Below, in pieces: positions 12,701 through 23,781 of a DNA stretch of 64,000 nt. The stretch is from Strobilurus pachycystidiatus (taxonomy: Eukaryota; Basidiomycota; Agaricomycetes; Agaricales; Physalacriaceae): NCBI GenBank assembly GCA_019915135.1, contig JAHLMK010000017.1:434001-498000 (forward strand). The letters run 5' to 3'. The notes beneath the pieces were generated by a model. It was not told the origin of the DNA and did not search any database. It was given only the letters and a program-made list of their open reading frames with translations. How positions within the stretch are numbered: position 1 is the first letter of the stretch; each line of letters starts with the position of its first letter. The position numbers and the translations under genes were made by a program.

Positions 12701-12957
12701 ATTTCGCTCGAGTCTGGCGGGGTTGAGTATGTTAAGACGCGTCAAATGGAAAGCATACTTTATCGTCGAGCTCGATGGGCTCCTAAGGGGTCAAAATCAA
12801 TATGCGGGGAAAGCTGGCATGTAGGTGTGGCGATTACCTCGAGGTCACTGTCGTTACTGACTGCGTCAGGGGGAGGCGACGATGCTGGCGTAGTCATATT
12901 CGGGGCGACAGAGCATCTCGAGACCACAGAGGACGACGATGGGACGCTGGAGCTCAT
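9746..12957 (-). CDS. LSH/HELLS/Ddm1-type SNF2 chromatin-remodelling ATPase
   Basis: Twelve exons (12838-12957, 12759-12782, 12320-12713, 12243-12265, 12069-12194, 11557-12015, 11423-11502, 10904-11361, 10606-10847, 10337-10543, 10125-10284, 9746-10071) give 872 residues. Helicase motifs run in order: YQLEGLQWM, Walker [21 protein letters not shown], Walker [46 protein letters not shown] and [11 protein letters not shown]. The phrase after motif III, with LPEIF and an FxxW segment, matches the LSH branch rather than ISWI or CHD. Two low-complexity inserts stand out: a basic Ala/Lys-rich one between motifs Ia and II, and an acidic one ([10 protein letters not shown]) in the second lobe region. 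Intron 3 appears to use a GC donor (GCAAGT at 12319). Family knowledge: LSH remodels nucleosomes to support DNA methylation and repeat silencing. The ATG lies 144 bp from the divergent U2AF gene. Confidence 0.9.
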
Positions 12958-13101
12958 GGCAACAAATAAAGACGTGAAAAGGAGTCGTTGTGGCTCGTGA
13001 CTTCGCGACTCACACATCACGTGAAATATTGCCCTTTTGAGCATGAAGCGGCTCCTGATTTCTTAGTCAGCGGAGTCTGGTCCTTTTACTCGACGCTCAT
13101 C
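12958..13101. promoter_or_regulatory. Shared divergent promoter, LSH-type gene and U2AF1
   Basis: Only 144 bp separate the two start codons, which point away from each other. Both core promoters and both 5' leaders must fit here, so regulation is probably shared. No clear TATA box is visible in either direction. Confidence 0.6.
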
Positions 13102-13989
13102 ATGGCTTCGCATTTGGTACGCTCTCTTCTGCTTTTACTGGTAATATCTGACTGTTTCATCGTAGGCAAACATCTTTGGAACAGAACAGGATCGTGTCAA
13201 CTGTTCTTTCTACTACAAAGTGCGTTTTAGTCCTTCTTGGCGCGGTATTCTGTCTTCAACTGCATCTCCAAGATTGGCGCCTGCCGTCACGGAGACCGAT
13301 GCTCGCGAAAGCACATTCGTCCGCCTTTCTCCCAGACCATTCTGCTTCCGAATGTCTACCACAACCCCGCCCACGATCCCGTCTGCAAGCTCACCGAGAA
13401 GGAACTGCAGGAAGGATTCGACGCAGTGTACGAGGATCTGTACTGCGAGTTGTCCAAGTTTGGCCACCTCTTAGAGCTTCATGTACGTGCCACTACCACT
13501 CATCTGGTCACAGTGCGGTGCTCATCGCTTGTCAGGTATGTGATAATGTCGGAGACCACCTCATTGGCAATGTCTATGCTCGGTTCGAATGGGAAACCGA
13601 GGCGCAAGCAGCCGTCGACAACTTGAACGATCGCTGGTATGCAGGTGTGTATACATATGCCATTGGCCTTATCCCAGACTGACATGACATCAGGCCGACC
13701 GCTGTACGCCGAGCTCTCCCCCGTCACAGACTTCCGCGAAGCGTGTTGTCGCCAAAATGAAAACGGTGAATGCAACCGTGGAGGCTTCTGCAACTTTATG
13801 CATCTACGTCTCGCCTCCAAAGAGTTGGTCTCCAGTCTACGACATGGACAAAAGTTGGAGAGAAGGTTGCACCCACAGAAGACTGAGGGCGGTGCTGGTG
13901 GTTGGGAGCCCAGCAAGCGACGCGATCGAAGTGCCAGCCCTGCGCGCCGAGGCGGGCACAGTGGGGAGGATCGTTGGACCAGAAAATGA
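13102..13989 (+). CDS. U2AF1: U2AF small subunit (U2AF35-type splicing factor)
   Basis: Exons 13102-13116, 13166-13219, 13273-13482, 13536-13644 and 13694-13989 give 227 residues, close to the short fungal forms. Layout: MASHLANIFGTEQDRVNC leads into the first CCCH zinc finger ([20 protein letters not shown], about 18-37). A U2AF-homology RRM follows (to about 145), then a second CCCH finger (CCRQNENGECNRGGFCNFMH). The tail is short and Arg/Ser/Gly-rich (KRRDRSASPARRGG), without a long RS domain. Role from family knowledge: it recognises the AG at the 3' splice site and pairs with U2AF65 in the early spliceosome. The UHM RxF motif reads RWY rather than RWF, a mild substitution. The first coding exon is only 15 nt. 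Confidence 0.95.
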
Positions 13990-14127
13990 ACTTCACGCCT
14001 CTGTTTTTCGCTCACCGACCGCTCGACGTACTTGCTGTGACAGGACTTGTATCTACTTATCATCACTGATTTATCCAAAATCTCATTGTCTGAGTGTACA
14101 ACTACAAATATCAAAGACACATAAGTA

Positions 14128-15021
14128 TCATACAAGCCAACCTCGACAGTCCCCTCTTCCGCCATCGGCCAAAATGTTGGGCCATTGCACGACAAACCTT
14201 GACAAAAATAAGATGAACAAACGTCGCGCTTGACGACAAAATACGAACCTGTCCACCAGTGGACGCAAAAGCTTTCCCGAAAGAGACAGAGAACGCACTC
14301 GCGCGAATGATTCCACGTAGATTATTTTGGGCGCTGGCAGACCAAAGAACTGGGAGGTATGCGTCAAGGCAATGGGACGGCAAGAGAGAGAGAGAGAAGC
14401 GCATACTTTATTGATGTATACCGCAATGCACATTACTAGGCAAGTCCCCGGCCCATTAAGAATGAGCAGATCAGCAAAAGGCCCCTTGAAGGATATACGA
14501 GAAGAGGTGGGTTTCAGTGTGATGAGCCCAATGCATGCCAGTAAAGAACGCAGGGCAGTGGGTGGCGTGGCCAGTAGTGACTGATGGACCCTCCGGGCCC
14601 GTGGAAGGGTAATAATGGTATACTTTTGAACGAGGTGTGAGATTGATTCGCTCTCAAAGTGGATGTTCTTACTTGTGCGTTGCACAAAGACTTCCTTGCT
14701 TCGAGCTCCTTTGCTTTCCCAGCGCTCAGGTGGTCTCCTTCGCTGATGAAGTACGCGCGCGGCGTATATCGCTCAAAATCGAGGGTGGTGAGAAGAGCTA
14801 TAGCCTCGCTCGTGTGGCCGCCTGTGGGATGCGTGTGAGAAGCTGATTTGCTACACCGTTAGGTTGGTGCGTGACTGGCCTGAGCCCAAAAAAACAGCAA
14901 GAGACTTTGTTGACCCAGACGGAGATTTGCGTGCAGAACGCGACTCGTACCCCGGAAGGATGAAATAGATACGCAGAAGACAGAGAGCGGCAACCAGACA
15001 TAGGACGGCGAACAGAGTCAT
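14128..15021 (-). CDS. ALG14: ALG14, membrane subunit of UDP-GlcNAc transferase
   Basis: Exons 14880-15021, 14673-14821, 14407-14622, 14249-14349 and 14128-14197 give 225 residues. An N-terminal membrane anchor (LFAVLCLVAALCLLRIYFIL) precedes the nucleotide-sugar loop VFLGSGGHTSEA, which is created by splicing exon 1 to 2. Later conserved blocks are LPRARRVHQSLL, LILNGPGTC and PKIIYVESFARVRSLSLSGK, with VQWP at the C-terminus. Role: with the catalytic subunit Alg13 it adds the second GlcNAc to dolichol-PP-GlcNAc on the cytosolic ER face, an early step of N-glycosylation. Intron 1 seems to start GCCAGT, a GC rather than GT donor, because no GT donor keeps the GSGGHT motif. The gene is convergent with U2AF1 (138 bp between stops) and divergent from APC8. 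Confidence 0.93.
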
Positions 15022-15192
15022 GTCAACGTGCCCGTTGATGTCGGGTCCGGTCGTGACCGAGTGAGCTGAACTGCAATGGAAGAGCTGTCAACATCGCGGA
15101 AACAATGCAAACATTCGCAAATCACCGTTTGAGATCAAGGCAGAAGGGAACGCGAAGGAACAGCACGTGGCCACTCTTTCCCACTGACCACG
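15022..15192. promoter_or_regulatory. Shared divergent promoter, ALG14 and APC8
   Basis: This 171-bp gap lies between start codons of opposite orientation. It must carry both core promoters. No TATA box is evident. Confidence 0.55.
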
Positions 15193-17487
15193 ATGACGCA
15201 GTTGGTCGACGCGACCATGGCGGAAGAGTTGCGTGCTGCCGTCAGAGAATGCGACGAGAGATGCCTGTCCAAGGCCTCCCAGTGGTACGGGCCTTGCTCT
15301 GATGCACCGCAGCCACTCACACGCCCCAAGGGCCGCCGAACTGCTGCTCTCTATACCCGAACACAAGCGCACCCACTACAACGCGCCCTACTCCACGTCG
15401 ACCCCCGCCAGGCCGCCCCAGACCAGCTATCCTCCTCAATCGCCCGTCGCTGGCCCCAGCCACATCCCGCTCGCGCCATTCCCGGAGGCACTCGCGGCAT
15501 CGATCACGAGACCACCCTTGGAAGCCATACTGCGAGACCAGGAACAGCAGATTCTGGAGGAAGACGAAATATCCATGGCGCGCGACTGTATCGACGTCCG
15601 AGACTATGTGCGCGCTCCGGGGGTGCTCAGGCACTGCATAAGCACGAAAGCAAGGTTTTTGGCCACATACAGCCGCTACCTCGTAACTGCTTCTTTGCTT
15701 CTCACGTCCCAATCTGATAACTTTTCTCAAGTCTCTCAATCCGAAACCCGGTGATTGTGAGTCTCCGCGTCCCCCTGCCCAATGCGACGCGTCCTAACCC
15801 TCGGCAGACAAGCCAGAGCTTACCGAACTTCTTCGTCTGGTGAAGGCTGTATCCGATCCCTGGCTTCTCTATCTGTATGTTCACACACTCTCATCCCGTC
15901 TCTCGGATCGCCTCAAACCATTCCCAGAAAGGGCCTCTTTCTCTCCCTGCTCCGCCGCAGAGAGGAAGCAATAGAATGCGCCATCTTGTCAATCGCTAGT
16001 TTCACATGGAATTGGGCCGCTTGGGAGCTCTTGTCCAGTTGCATCACCGATGTCGAGGAGGTGAAGACACCTTCTGGCATTGGCCGACGCCTTGATCTGA
16101 TGCCACTTCTAGCTGTACTCCCTGCAAAACCTCTTCCCCTTGGCGAGAACACATCCTCTCATGGAGCTCTTTCATGTCAAGACACTGAATGATCTCCATG
16201 CAGGAGGAGACCGCGAACTCTCGTTGTGTGCCAAGCTTCTAGGTCCCGATTATTTCCCAGAGAATCCTTGGATCCTATCACTCCGCGGATGCATCTTATA
16301 CTATGCTCACGGTACGTAGCCCTACCTCGATCGTTGCACATAGTCAACTTCCCCGGCAAGATCTTGGAGCGTCAACAGTCGAATTCGAGAGAATGCTCGC
16401 CAAGGACCCTTGGCGCATCGATAATATTGATATCTATTCATTCGCACTTCACGTAAATGACGGAGCCAGCAAGCTTTCGCGCATGTCCCGCGAATACCTG
16501 CTGTTAGCTAAGGATCGACCTGAAGTCTGCTGCTTAGTGGGTAATCGCTTCCATGTCAATATTATCGAACAAGCGTCTGATGTTGTCTACAGGCAACTTT
16601 TATTCTCTTCAAGCGAAACAGGAACAGTCTATCATGTACTTCAAGCGGGCTGCAGAGCTGGATCCTACGTACATTTCAGCGTTTACCCTGATGGGGCATG
16701 AACAGATTGAAGAGAAGAACACACACGCTGCCATTGAAATGTACCGCCGGGCGATAGGTGAGAGGCGCCAGGAGAATAAGAACAAGTATATGATCATAGC
16801 TGAACATTCGACAGATATCAACCGGGACGACCACAGAGCGTGGTATGGGCTTGGTCAAGCATACGAACTGCTCAATATGCACGACTATGCTCTATTCTAC
16901 TACCAACACGCCACTGCACTTAAGTAGGCCCCCTCCACTCTGAAAAACCTCGTTTGACGTGCTCCTCAGCTCCTATGATGTGCGGATGTGGCAAGCAACG
17001 GCACAATGTTACGAGGAGTTGGGCAGGTAAGACTTTTCGTTTAGCATGCCTTGGGGTCAAACTTAGATAGTTTAGATTCCGCGAAGCAGTAGAATGCTTT
17101 CGACGCGCTTTAATACCGTCCAATCCCCACGAGACTTTCGTGCATCAGAGGCTCGCCAAGGTACACGCTGAGCTAGGGGAGGAAGAGAACGCCATCGCCT
17201 ACCATAGGCGTGTCGTCGAGATCAGCCAAGCTAATGGTGAGAGCTCTTTTGCTCCCTGGAGGAACATTTTCGTACCGACACTTTTCGCAGGTCGTGAAGT
17301 ATTGCAGTACGCCAAGTCTGCTATCGAGGTGGCGGAGTACCAGATGCGCATATATGACGGAGATCTGGGACTGGCGAGGGAGTACCTCACATTGGTCGCC
17401 TCGAGCAACTCTGAGGATGTCGAACTCGCAACCAATCTGCTCAAGAAACTCAAAGGGACTACTGCCAGTGTATTGCCCGCTGAGTAG
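15193..17487 (+). CDS. CDC23: APC8/Cdc23, TPR subunit of the anaphase-promoting complex
   Basis: Twelve exons (15193-15284, 15331-15682, 15732-15750, 15808-15874, 15928-16060, 16113-16311, 16361-16540, 16593-16757, 16815-16923, 16970-17026, 17076-17236, 17291-17487) sum to 576 residues, the normal size. The N-terminal helical region ([20 protein letters not shown]) precedes a Pro/Ser-rich insert. A series of TPRs follows, best seen as [76 protein letters not shown] and [13 protein letters not shown]. Role: a scaffold of the APC/C ubiquitin ligase that contributes to coactivator binding and drives anaphase and mitotic exit. Exon 3 is only 19 nt, and skipping it would break the frame. Confidence 0.94.
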
Positions 17488-18356
17488 CAATCACCCTGAA
17501 AAAAGGTCCTCTCCTTTTTCGCGTACACTTGAGTCTCCAGATATCAATTTGATCAAGTTGCCGCAAAACTATTCTCTTTGGCTCCTCTCGACGGCTGTCT
17601 GACGGCAAGGTCTTAACATAACTCCATACCACAGCTTGGGCGGTCTGATTATCGTTGCGCACAATTTTGGCGTTGACACTGGCATGTTTAGAAGATTACT
17701 CATGATGGGGTGGGGGAGGGGGTGATTTTGCTTTCGACTAGCCATTCTGCCTTTACAGACGGCCAAGATACAGATGATAATTCAGACTCCTCGGTAAGCA
17801 GTCGAAGAAAGACAATGCATAGACTTGAAAGCTACTAGTGTCTCATCACCCGATGAATGTCTTTAGACGTCCGATGCGTTGTCGGCATGGTGGATGAGCC
17901 TCGCGGTGTCCAACCGAATTTTTCCCCTAACAGAATCTTCGCGCTGATCTTTGCGCTTGCCTGAGTCTCGCTGACCACCGGGCCCCGGGTGCAGGACCAC
18001 TCCGCGCCTGACCGAGGCTAACCATTTAAAAGCGAATTGAGATGGGGAACCAGCCGAAGATGGACATCACCGCTTGCTTCCAAACGGTCATTGAACACGT
18101 TCCGGAGTCCGCTTGTCTGTGCTATACCAGTGGCTCTCGTACTGAAGCTCTCTCAGTCATGGTTGATGTGTGGTCGATTGATAATCGCCGCTCTCCTCCA
18201 TGATGAGCTCATCCGCACTCACTCAGCACAGCACAGTGTGGACCTGACATGCGCGAAGATGCGCAAAGATCTTCCGTCTCCGTCATGACCGTCCGCCTGC
18301 GTCATTGTCTTGGTAAGTGACACGCCACCGTTTCGATCCGCGAGCAGAGCACTGAC
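17488..18356. other. Intergenic stretch
   Basis: This runs from the APC8 3' end to the core promoter of the SDR gene. Frames on both strands are short and unlike any family. A G/A-rich patch (GGGGTGGGGGAGGGGG) lies at 17706-17722. Nothing else stands out. Confidence 0.5.
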
Positions 18357-18363
18357 TATAAAA
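18357..18363 (+). promoter_or_regulatory. TATA box of the SDR reductase gene
   Basis: TATAAAA lies 64 bp upstream of the ATG at 18427. A pyrimidine-rich leader (CCCTTCCTCTCACTACACC) follows. This suggests an inducible or strongly expressed gene. Confidence 0.6.
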
Positions 18364-18426
18364 TGGGCCGGCTACTTTCAGAGCCTCACTACCCTTCCTC
18401 TCACTACACCTCATCTCGCCCACAAC

Positions 18427-19748
18427 ATGCCTGCTATTACAACCGCCCCCGCTGATACCAAAGTCCTTGTCTCTGGCGCCAACGGATTCGTCGCGGTCTG
18501 GGTCGTCCAAAAGCTTTTGGAAAAGGGCTACACCGTCCGTGGCGCTGTCCGAACCGCCGCCAAGGGCGACCATCTGAAGGCCAAGTTCAAGTCGTACGGG
18601 TCCAAGTTGGAAATCGTCGTCGTCGAGGATATCACCGCAGTACGTTTATGCCCTTCAGCATCGCACACAAGTCGCTCACACTAAACTCGCCTAACAGGAT
18701 GGCGCGTTTGACGAAGTTGTCAAGGGCGTGGACGTGATCGAACACACCGCTTCGCCTTTCCACTTCAAGTCTGGTAATCCCTCTGGTAAGTTGTCATGTC
18801 CTAGGAAACCGACATCCACTTATGCTCTCTCGCTTAGACTATGTGGATCCCGCCGTTAAGGGAACGACCGGAATTCTGAAAAGCGCGTTGAAGAACGGGT
18901 AAGTGACGCCCTATCGATCGCCGCGTTCAGCACCTATTGACTTCTGATCAAGCACCAACGTCAAGCGCATCGTTGTTACTGCGTCAGTGGCATCTGTAAT
19001 GCGCGCTGCTAAAGAGAACATTGTCCTTACGGAGGAGGATTGGAATTTGCCCGCCGTCAAGGAGATAGAGGAGAAGGGCACGAACGCCTCGCGCGCCGAT
19101 ATGTACCAAGCCTCCAAAACTCTGGCTGAGCAAGGTATGTTCTGGGTTTCTACAACATCCCTATCGATACCATAACGCGTCGTAGCCGCTTGGAAGTTCG
19201 TCCAAGAGAATAAGCCTTCGTGGGACCTCACTGTTCTCAATCCTGGTTATGTCTTCGGGGTACGCTACGAATGGTCTTAAATCTTTGACAATAGACGCTG
19301 ACGATATCTTCAGCCAGTCATTCACGAGGTCTCCAAAGTCGACGACCTCAACACATCCTGCAAGATCTGGTACGACTCTGTCGTGAATGGTTCTAGCCTA
19401 TCAGACGCGGATCGCCTCGCTTCCAACTCCTCTTATATCGACGTGCGAGACCTTGCCGCCGCGCACGTCAAGGCAATTGAAACTGAGGCAGCAGGCGGTG
19501 AACGATTCCTTATCGTAGTCCAGCCGCCATTCAACTGGCAGACCTGGTGGGATGCTGCCAACTCCCTCTCACCCTCACCGATCCCGTCTCACAAGCTCCC
19601 CGTTGGCACACCCGGCTCCGGGAAGGGAGTGAACTATCCAGTTCTTGTCAATACCGAGAAACAGACCAAGATTCTGGGGCTGAAATACCTGACGATGGAA
19701 GAGACCGCTAGAGACACCTTGGCGGACTTCGAGAGCCGCGGATGGTAG
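18427..19748 (+). CDS. Extended short-chain reductase (GRE2/dihydroflavonol-reductase-like)
   Basis: Exons 18427-18639, 18698-18785, 18838-18898, 18953-19134, 19186-19259 and 19314-19748 give 350 residues, the usual size of extended SDRs. The Rossmann NAD(P) motif VLVSGANGFVA is at about 13-23, followed by a strand ending in RGAVRT, an Arg fitting NADPH. VEHTASPF-type residues (HTASPFHFKS) line the cofactor pocket. VVTASVAS carries the catalytic Ser/Thr and YQASK the catalytic Tyr and Lys. NPGYVFGP and YIDVRDLAAAHV are further family hallmarks. Likely reaction: NADPH-dependent reduction of aldehydes, ketones or methylglyoxal. The substrate cannot be deduced. No biosynthetic cluster surrounds it. 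Confidence 0.9.
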
Positions 19749-20413
19749 GAATCAATAGAAGCTTGAACTCATGTAACTCTACTGTAAATCGCGATCGGTC
19801 CAGGTTAGTGCTGTGTAACAATAATTATAATCGTGCGCGACACCCAATAATTAGCCTTTTGTGTGATTAATGTCGGGCACAGTTTGCATCGTCAAGGGCG
19901 CGCGGTCCATATCTGTGGAGCATTTCAGCGACGACAGCTTGAGAAAAATGGAGGTATCTATACTTACGCACGCTAGTAGTAAGCTGCTAAGAGTCGAGTG
20001 AGTGAGTGTTTGGGGCAGTGGACAGTGAGGAAGTGAGTTGCACGCTGAATGATACTGTACTTTCAACGCTTGCCATGCGTATCTCTTTAGACATCTGGCG
20101 TCCTACGCATCAGTGCCTCAGTATGGCGTCGGTCTCCTCAAGCCTTACTGCAGTAGAAGAAGGATGCTTACCCGACAACCTTCTGGGATCAAGTATGGAT
20201 GATTCCTTCCTAGACAATGCAGACAGGTTAGATATAAGAGCCGAGATTGTCTAACTAGAGGCAACAATGCCTTTTCATGACATCGACGAATTGGTGTGCA
20301 CCGAGAAAACCTTAGGCGTTTGACGCTGAACGCGTCTCGCGGAAACGCAGAGCAAAAGGACGACAGTTCATGCACCGCGTGCCTCGAGCTCTAGAAGACA
20401 TGAAGATTTTGGA
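19749..20413. other. Intergenic stretch between convergent genes
   Basis: The SDR and GLTSCR1-domain genes end into this segment. An 82-codon rightward frame (20006-20254) with MASVSSSLTAVEEGCLPDN has no recognisable family and no supporting exons. I do not call it a gene. Confidence 0.5.
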
Positions 20414-21886
20414 CTAAACTACAGCGCTCGTCTGTCCATTACTAGCCGCGACGTCATTCGCGGGTGTCCGCGTCAATACCGAATTGAGAATTGACACCAG
20501 TCCATCCCGCTGTATTTGAGTCAACTGCGCCACATTGAACTCCAAGTTCAACATCTGCCCATTCGCTGAATACCCTCGGAGAACGACGGGAGCCTGCACT
20601 GAGCTCGATTGAGAAAAGACGGGGATGATGCCAAAGCCTTGTAATGCAGGAAGGGACGCGACGGGAAGCTGGACAGGAACCGCGCCAGCCGTGAGTGGAC
20701 GATAGCCAGTCACGAGAGGGACGGTCGCAGGCGCCGCGACTGGCGCTGTAGGACCAGGTATGACAGCTGGAGCGGTCACTGCGGGCTGGACAGTAATGCT
20801 GCCCGACGCTTCCGTTGCCGATGTAGGTAGAGGAGCATTGGCGACCGGTGCAGGGGTCGTTCCGGGAAAGGGCGAGGATGTGGCACTGGATGTCAATGAG
20901 TGCGTTGCACTGGCGAGAGGGATGCTGAACGTGGATGTGCCTGCGACAGTAGTCCCATAAGCATAATTGTATGGATAGCCGTGATAGTAAGGTGTTCGTG
21001 CAACTGGAGCGGCAGGAGTTGTGGTTGTGATGGCCTGCTGTGCTTGATAGTAAGACGTCCGCTGGGCGGCCAAAGCAGCGCGCTTCTCCCTCTCCATTTT
21101 GTCATATTCGGCCCGAAGCGTCTTGAGTTCCGCGTTTTGCAGTGCATTTTCGGCGCGATCCGAGTCAAATACGCATTGCGCGAGGAGAAGTGCCTGGTCG
21201 TCTGGCGCCGTACGCTGCAGTGAGGGTCAGTCCAGTGAGGACTGAGGGCGATAGGAGGGATACTGACAGTGCCTGGCTTTGTGCGTATCTTGCGAAAGCG
21301 TTCCTCGAGTTTGGCGCGTCGTTCGAAGCAATCCAAGGCGAATCTCGTCTCTGGAGAGAAAGGTAAGATACACTCGGAGGATATAGAGCGTGCTCACCGT
21401 CTAGCTCTTCTTGCTCCGTAGCCTTCCGTTTCCCCTTGATGACGGATCGCAAATCCTCTTCTGGCTGCTGGAATACGTGATAAGGAAGCAGGCGGCCAAC
21501 GACATCTTCAGCATCGACGAACGGGGCGTCGACATTGGGAGCGCTGACGGCGGCATGGTCCGCAGCGAGACGAGTCGATACTCTTGAGGCTCCATGAGCG
21601 TCCACCCGCTGCATAAGCGCTTGGGCACGCACCGTTCGGCTATTCTTGACAAGATGGCTTCCTCCTCATCGGTTCGCAGTTTTCTCTTGTTTTTCTTCAC
21701 AAAAGAGGGAGCAGTGACGGCGGAGGATAGATTCCAGTGCGCCGGCGGTTGCCAAGTCGAAGAGGCTGCATACGGCGCTGTCACCGTCGTTGGCGGCGCC
21801 GAGACGGGTGGATACGCTGCGACGGCATTCTGTGCGGGTTTTGTGCTGGAAGAGGCAGAAGGAAAAGAAGAAAACGCCTGCGACAT
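20414..21886 (-). CDS. GLTSCR1-domain protein (SWI/SNF-associated type)
   Basis: Exons 21633-21886, 21398-21582, 21268-21350 and 20414-21214 give 440 residues. An N-terminal Ser/Ala/Pro-rich part precedes a basic and acidic helix (NKRKLRTDEEEAILSRIAER). The GLTSCR1 conserved block follows: DVVGRLLPYHVFQQPEEDL (about 120-140), then LDCFERRAKLEERFRKIR, QALLLAQCVFDSDRAENALQ and a charged coil LKTLRAEYDKMEREKRAALA. The C-terminal half is Ala/Pro/Thr-rich and ends in hydrophobic, possibly structured repeats (LNLEFNVAQLTQIQRDGLVS). Family knowledge: human GLTSCR1 (BICRA) belongs to non-canonical BAF complexes with bromodomain partners. In fungi the domain is found in uncharacterised nuclear proteins. 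The role here is inferred. Confidence 0.82.
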
Positions 21887-23250
21887 TTTTGACTGGATTT
21901 GCTGAGGTTTACCTGTGGTGTCTCATGTGACCTGATCCGAGGAATTCAGTTCTTGGAGTCGGACTTGGTAGTAGGTGGACCAAAACCTCTCCTACTAATC
22001 TCACGTATCTCTGTCCAGGCCAATTGTCGGTCTGAAGGAATAAGAACAGGCGCGTATATAATCTGACATTCACGCCGATGGAACTTACATAGCCCAGGCC
22101 CTTTGATACAGGCATACGATTCCACTTTATATGCACGGGAATGCAATTTGCGGCTGAGGACCACAAGACATAGGCAGGCAATCGAACAGCTAATTGGTTT
22201 CATTATGCTGTGGCGCGTGTACTGTGGTATTGGTAAGTATACGGACTGTACAGAATCTGCAGTGGTGTACGGCGTTTCAGAGGTGAGGAAGGGATGAATA
22301 TGCTCCATGTTGTAACTGTGGGGTGAGAACAGAGATACTTTGGGTCAGAACTTGGCAATGGCTGCTGTTGGGTGAGTGCCGCGAGTGTAAATTGGAGTAA
22401 GGGCTGTCCGACATGGACAATACGTCTCCTCCGACCTCAGCATTCAGGTGGTCCGAGCAATGCTCCCAAAGGCTGCCGAACATCGGATCCAGAAGGAGTC
22501 TGAGCTAAGACTGGTTGAGAATATTCTTCGGCAGTCGCAAGGATGGAAAAAGCTCTCTGTGAGTGTCGAGCACCCTCTGTGTTGATTATAACTCACCAAG
22601 ATCAAATAAAAGATCAGAGCAACATGCTGAGACGGCCACTGAAAACCGCTTCTCGAGATGCTGGGAGCCGCTATCTTCATACATACGTCCGTGGACAGGG
22701 TCATAACTTGGCTGCTGCTATTGGTAGCTTCAATTCGACGGCGCTGTGGACAACCTGCTCAGTGCTCCGATGGAATGCATCCGCGCGGGAGATACCGCCA
22801 GGGGGCTGACAACGATCATGAAAGATCGGGCCACAAATCAACACGAGAACAGCCAGCCTGGCGAGGGAGGGAACTTGCACAATGAACTCTGGAGGACATT
22901 CAGAACAACAACGGGCAGAGTCACATGACGTACCTTCAACGATAACTTCTCCAAAACTCAGTCGAACCTTCTTGACTTGAACCACCAATACGCTACCGAG
23001 TTCGTGTCCTCTGCAACTTTCACTATGTGGAGCTTACGCTCTGATGCTACTTACCAGATCGCGTCAAGATAGCGGAAAGACCGCTGTAAGTTGACGCCGC
23101 CGTTGAACGTTGAAGTCGGGTCCCAACTGTTACTCATATCTAAGCTGTGAGTGGCTGACTTGACTTCCCTCCAGTCATCTCTGAGGCCTTTTCCTCAATC
23201 CAGTTTGTCTCGCTCAAAGTCCGCTGCCAAATTTGAACGTGTCTCGAACC
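21887..23250. other. Intergenic stretch between divergent genes
   Basis: These 1.36 kb lie between the starts of the GLTSCR1-domain gene and the H2A.Z-like gene. Short frames occur on both strands (such as 21946-22308 leftward and 22543-22809 rightward), but none forms a recognisable or spliceable protein. A TATA-like GTATATAATC lies at 22054-22063. Rightward pyrimidine-rich AG sites near 23171 suggest a possible 5'-UTR intron before the H2A.Z start. Confidence 0.45.
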
Positions 23251-23781
23251 ATGAACTTGGCCGCCCGCAAAGCTGAAGGACGGCCGTCGCTGAGCCTAAG
23301 CCTGCAGAAGACCCTTACAACAAAACAAAATCGGAGCTTGAGGGCTGGGTTGCTGGTGCCTTCGCTATCTCTGCTCCTGTAACTTGCTAACGAGACTGCT
23401 TGTTAGTTCCCTGTTGGACGTGTCCACCGTTACATGAGGACGCACTCGCAAAATAGGGCTCGCGTCGGCGCTAAAGCTGCTGTCTACACTTGTGCGGTTC
23501 TTGAGTATCTTACGGCCGAGGTGCTAGAGCTTGCTGGTTTGTTATGTCCCACGTTGTTTGCGTGTGGCGAGTGTCCTGATTGTTGTTGCATAGGCAATAC
23601 CTCCAAAGATCTATGCGTCAAGCGCATCACGCCACGCCATCTGCAGCTTGCCATCCGCGGTGACGAGGAACTGAACGCTCTGGTCACTGCCACCATCGCG
23701 GGCGGTGGCGTCCTTCCCTTCATCCACAAATCCCTCAGACCCCCTGTCAAAAAGATCCGCGACATTCCGTTCTATGAATAG
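23251..23781 (+). CDS. HTZ1: Divergent histone H2A.Z-type variant
   Basis: Exons 23251-23355, 23407-23536 and 23594-23781 give 140 residues. Splicing joins RSLRAGLL to FPVGRVHRY, restoring the H2A alpha-N entry (RAGLQFPVGR in normal H2A). The fold is intact: [23 protein letters not shown] with acidic-patch Glu residues, [19 protein letters not shown], and the H2A.Z-style [16 protein letters not shown]. Oddities are a tail (from [12 protein letters not shown]) without the usual Gly/Lys acetylation motifs, Cys in TCAVLEY and KDLCVKR, and a C-tail ending RDIPFYE. Role by family: it replaces H2A in nucleosomes near promoters and is deposited by SWR1. It may be the sole H2A.Z of this species or a diverged extra copy; a genome search would decide. 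The start was chosen because it is the first ATG in frame with RAGLL. Confidence 0.8.

Noticed and set aside
18300..20400. Secondary-metabolite gene cluster around the SDR reductase
   Set aside because: Its neighbours are APC8 and a GLTSCR1-domain nuclear protein. No synthase, P450, transporter or regulator lies beside it.
23044..23240. Alternative N-terminal exons for the H2A.Z-like gene (starting MLLTRSRQDSGKTA)
   Set aside because: They splice in frame but would put SAAKFER before FPVGR. The start at 23251 gives [13 protein letters not shown], matching H2A, with a normal 51-bp intron.
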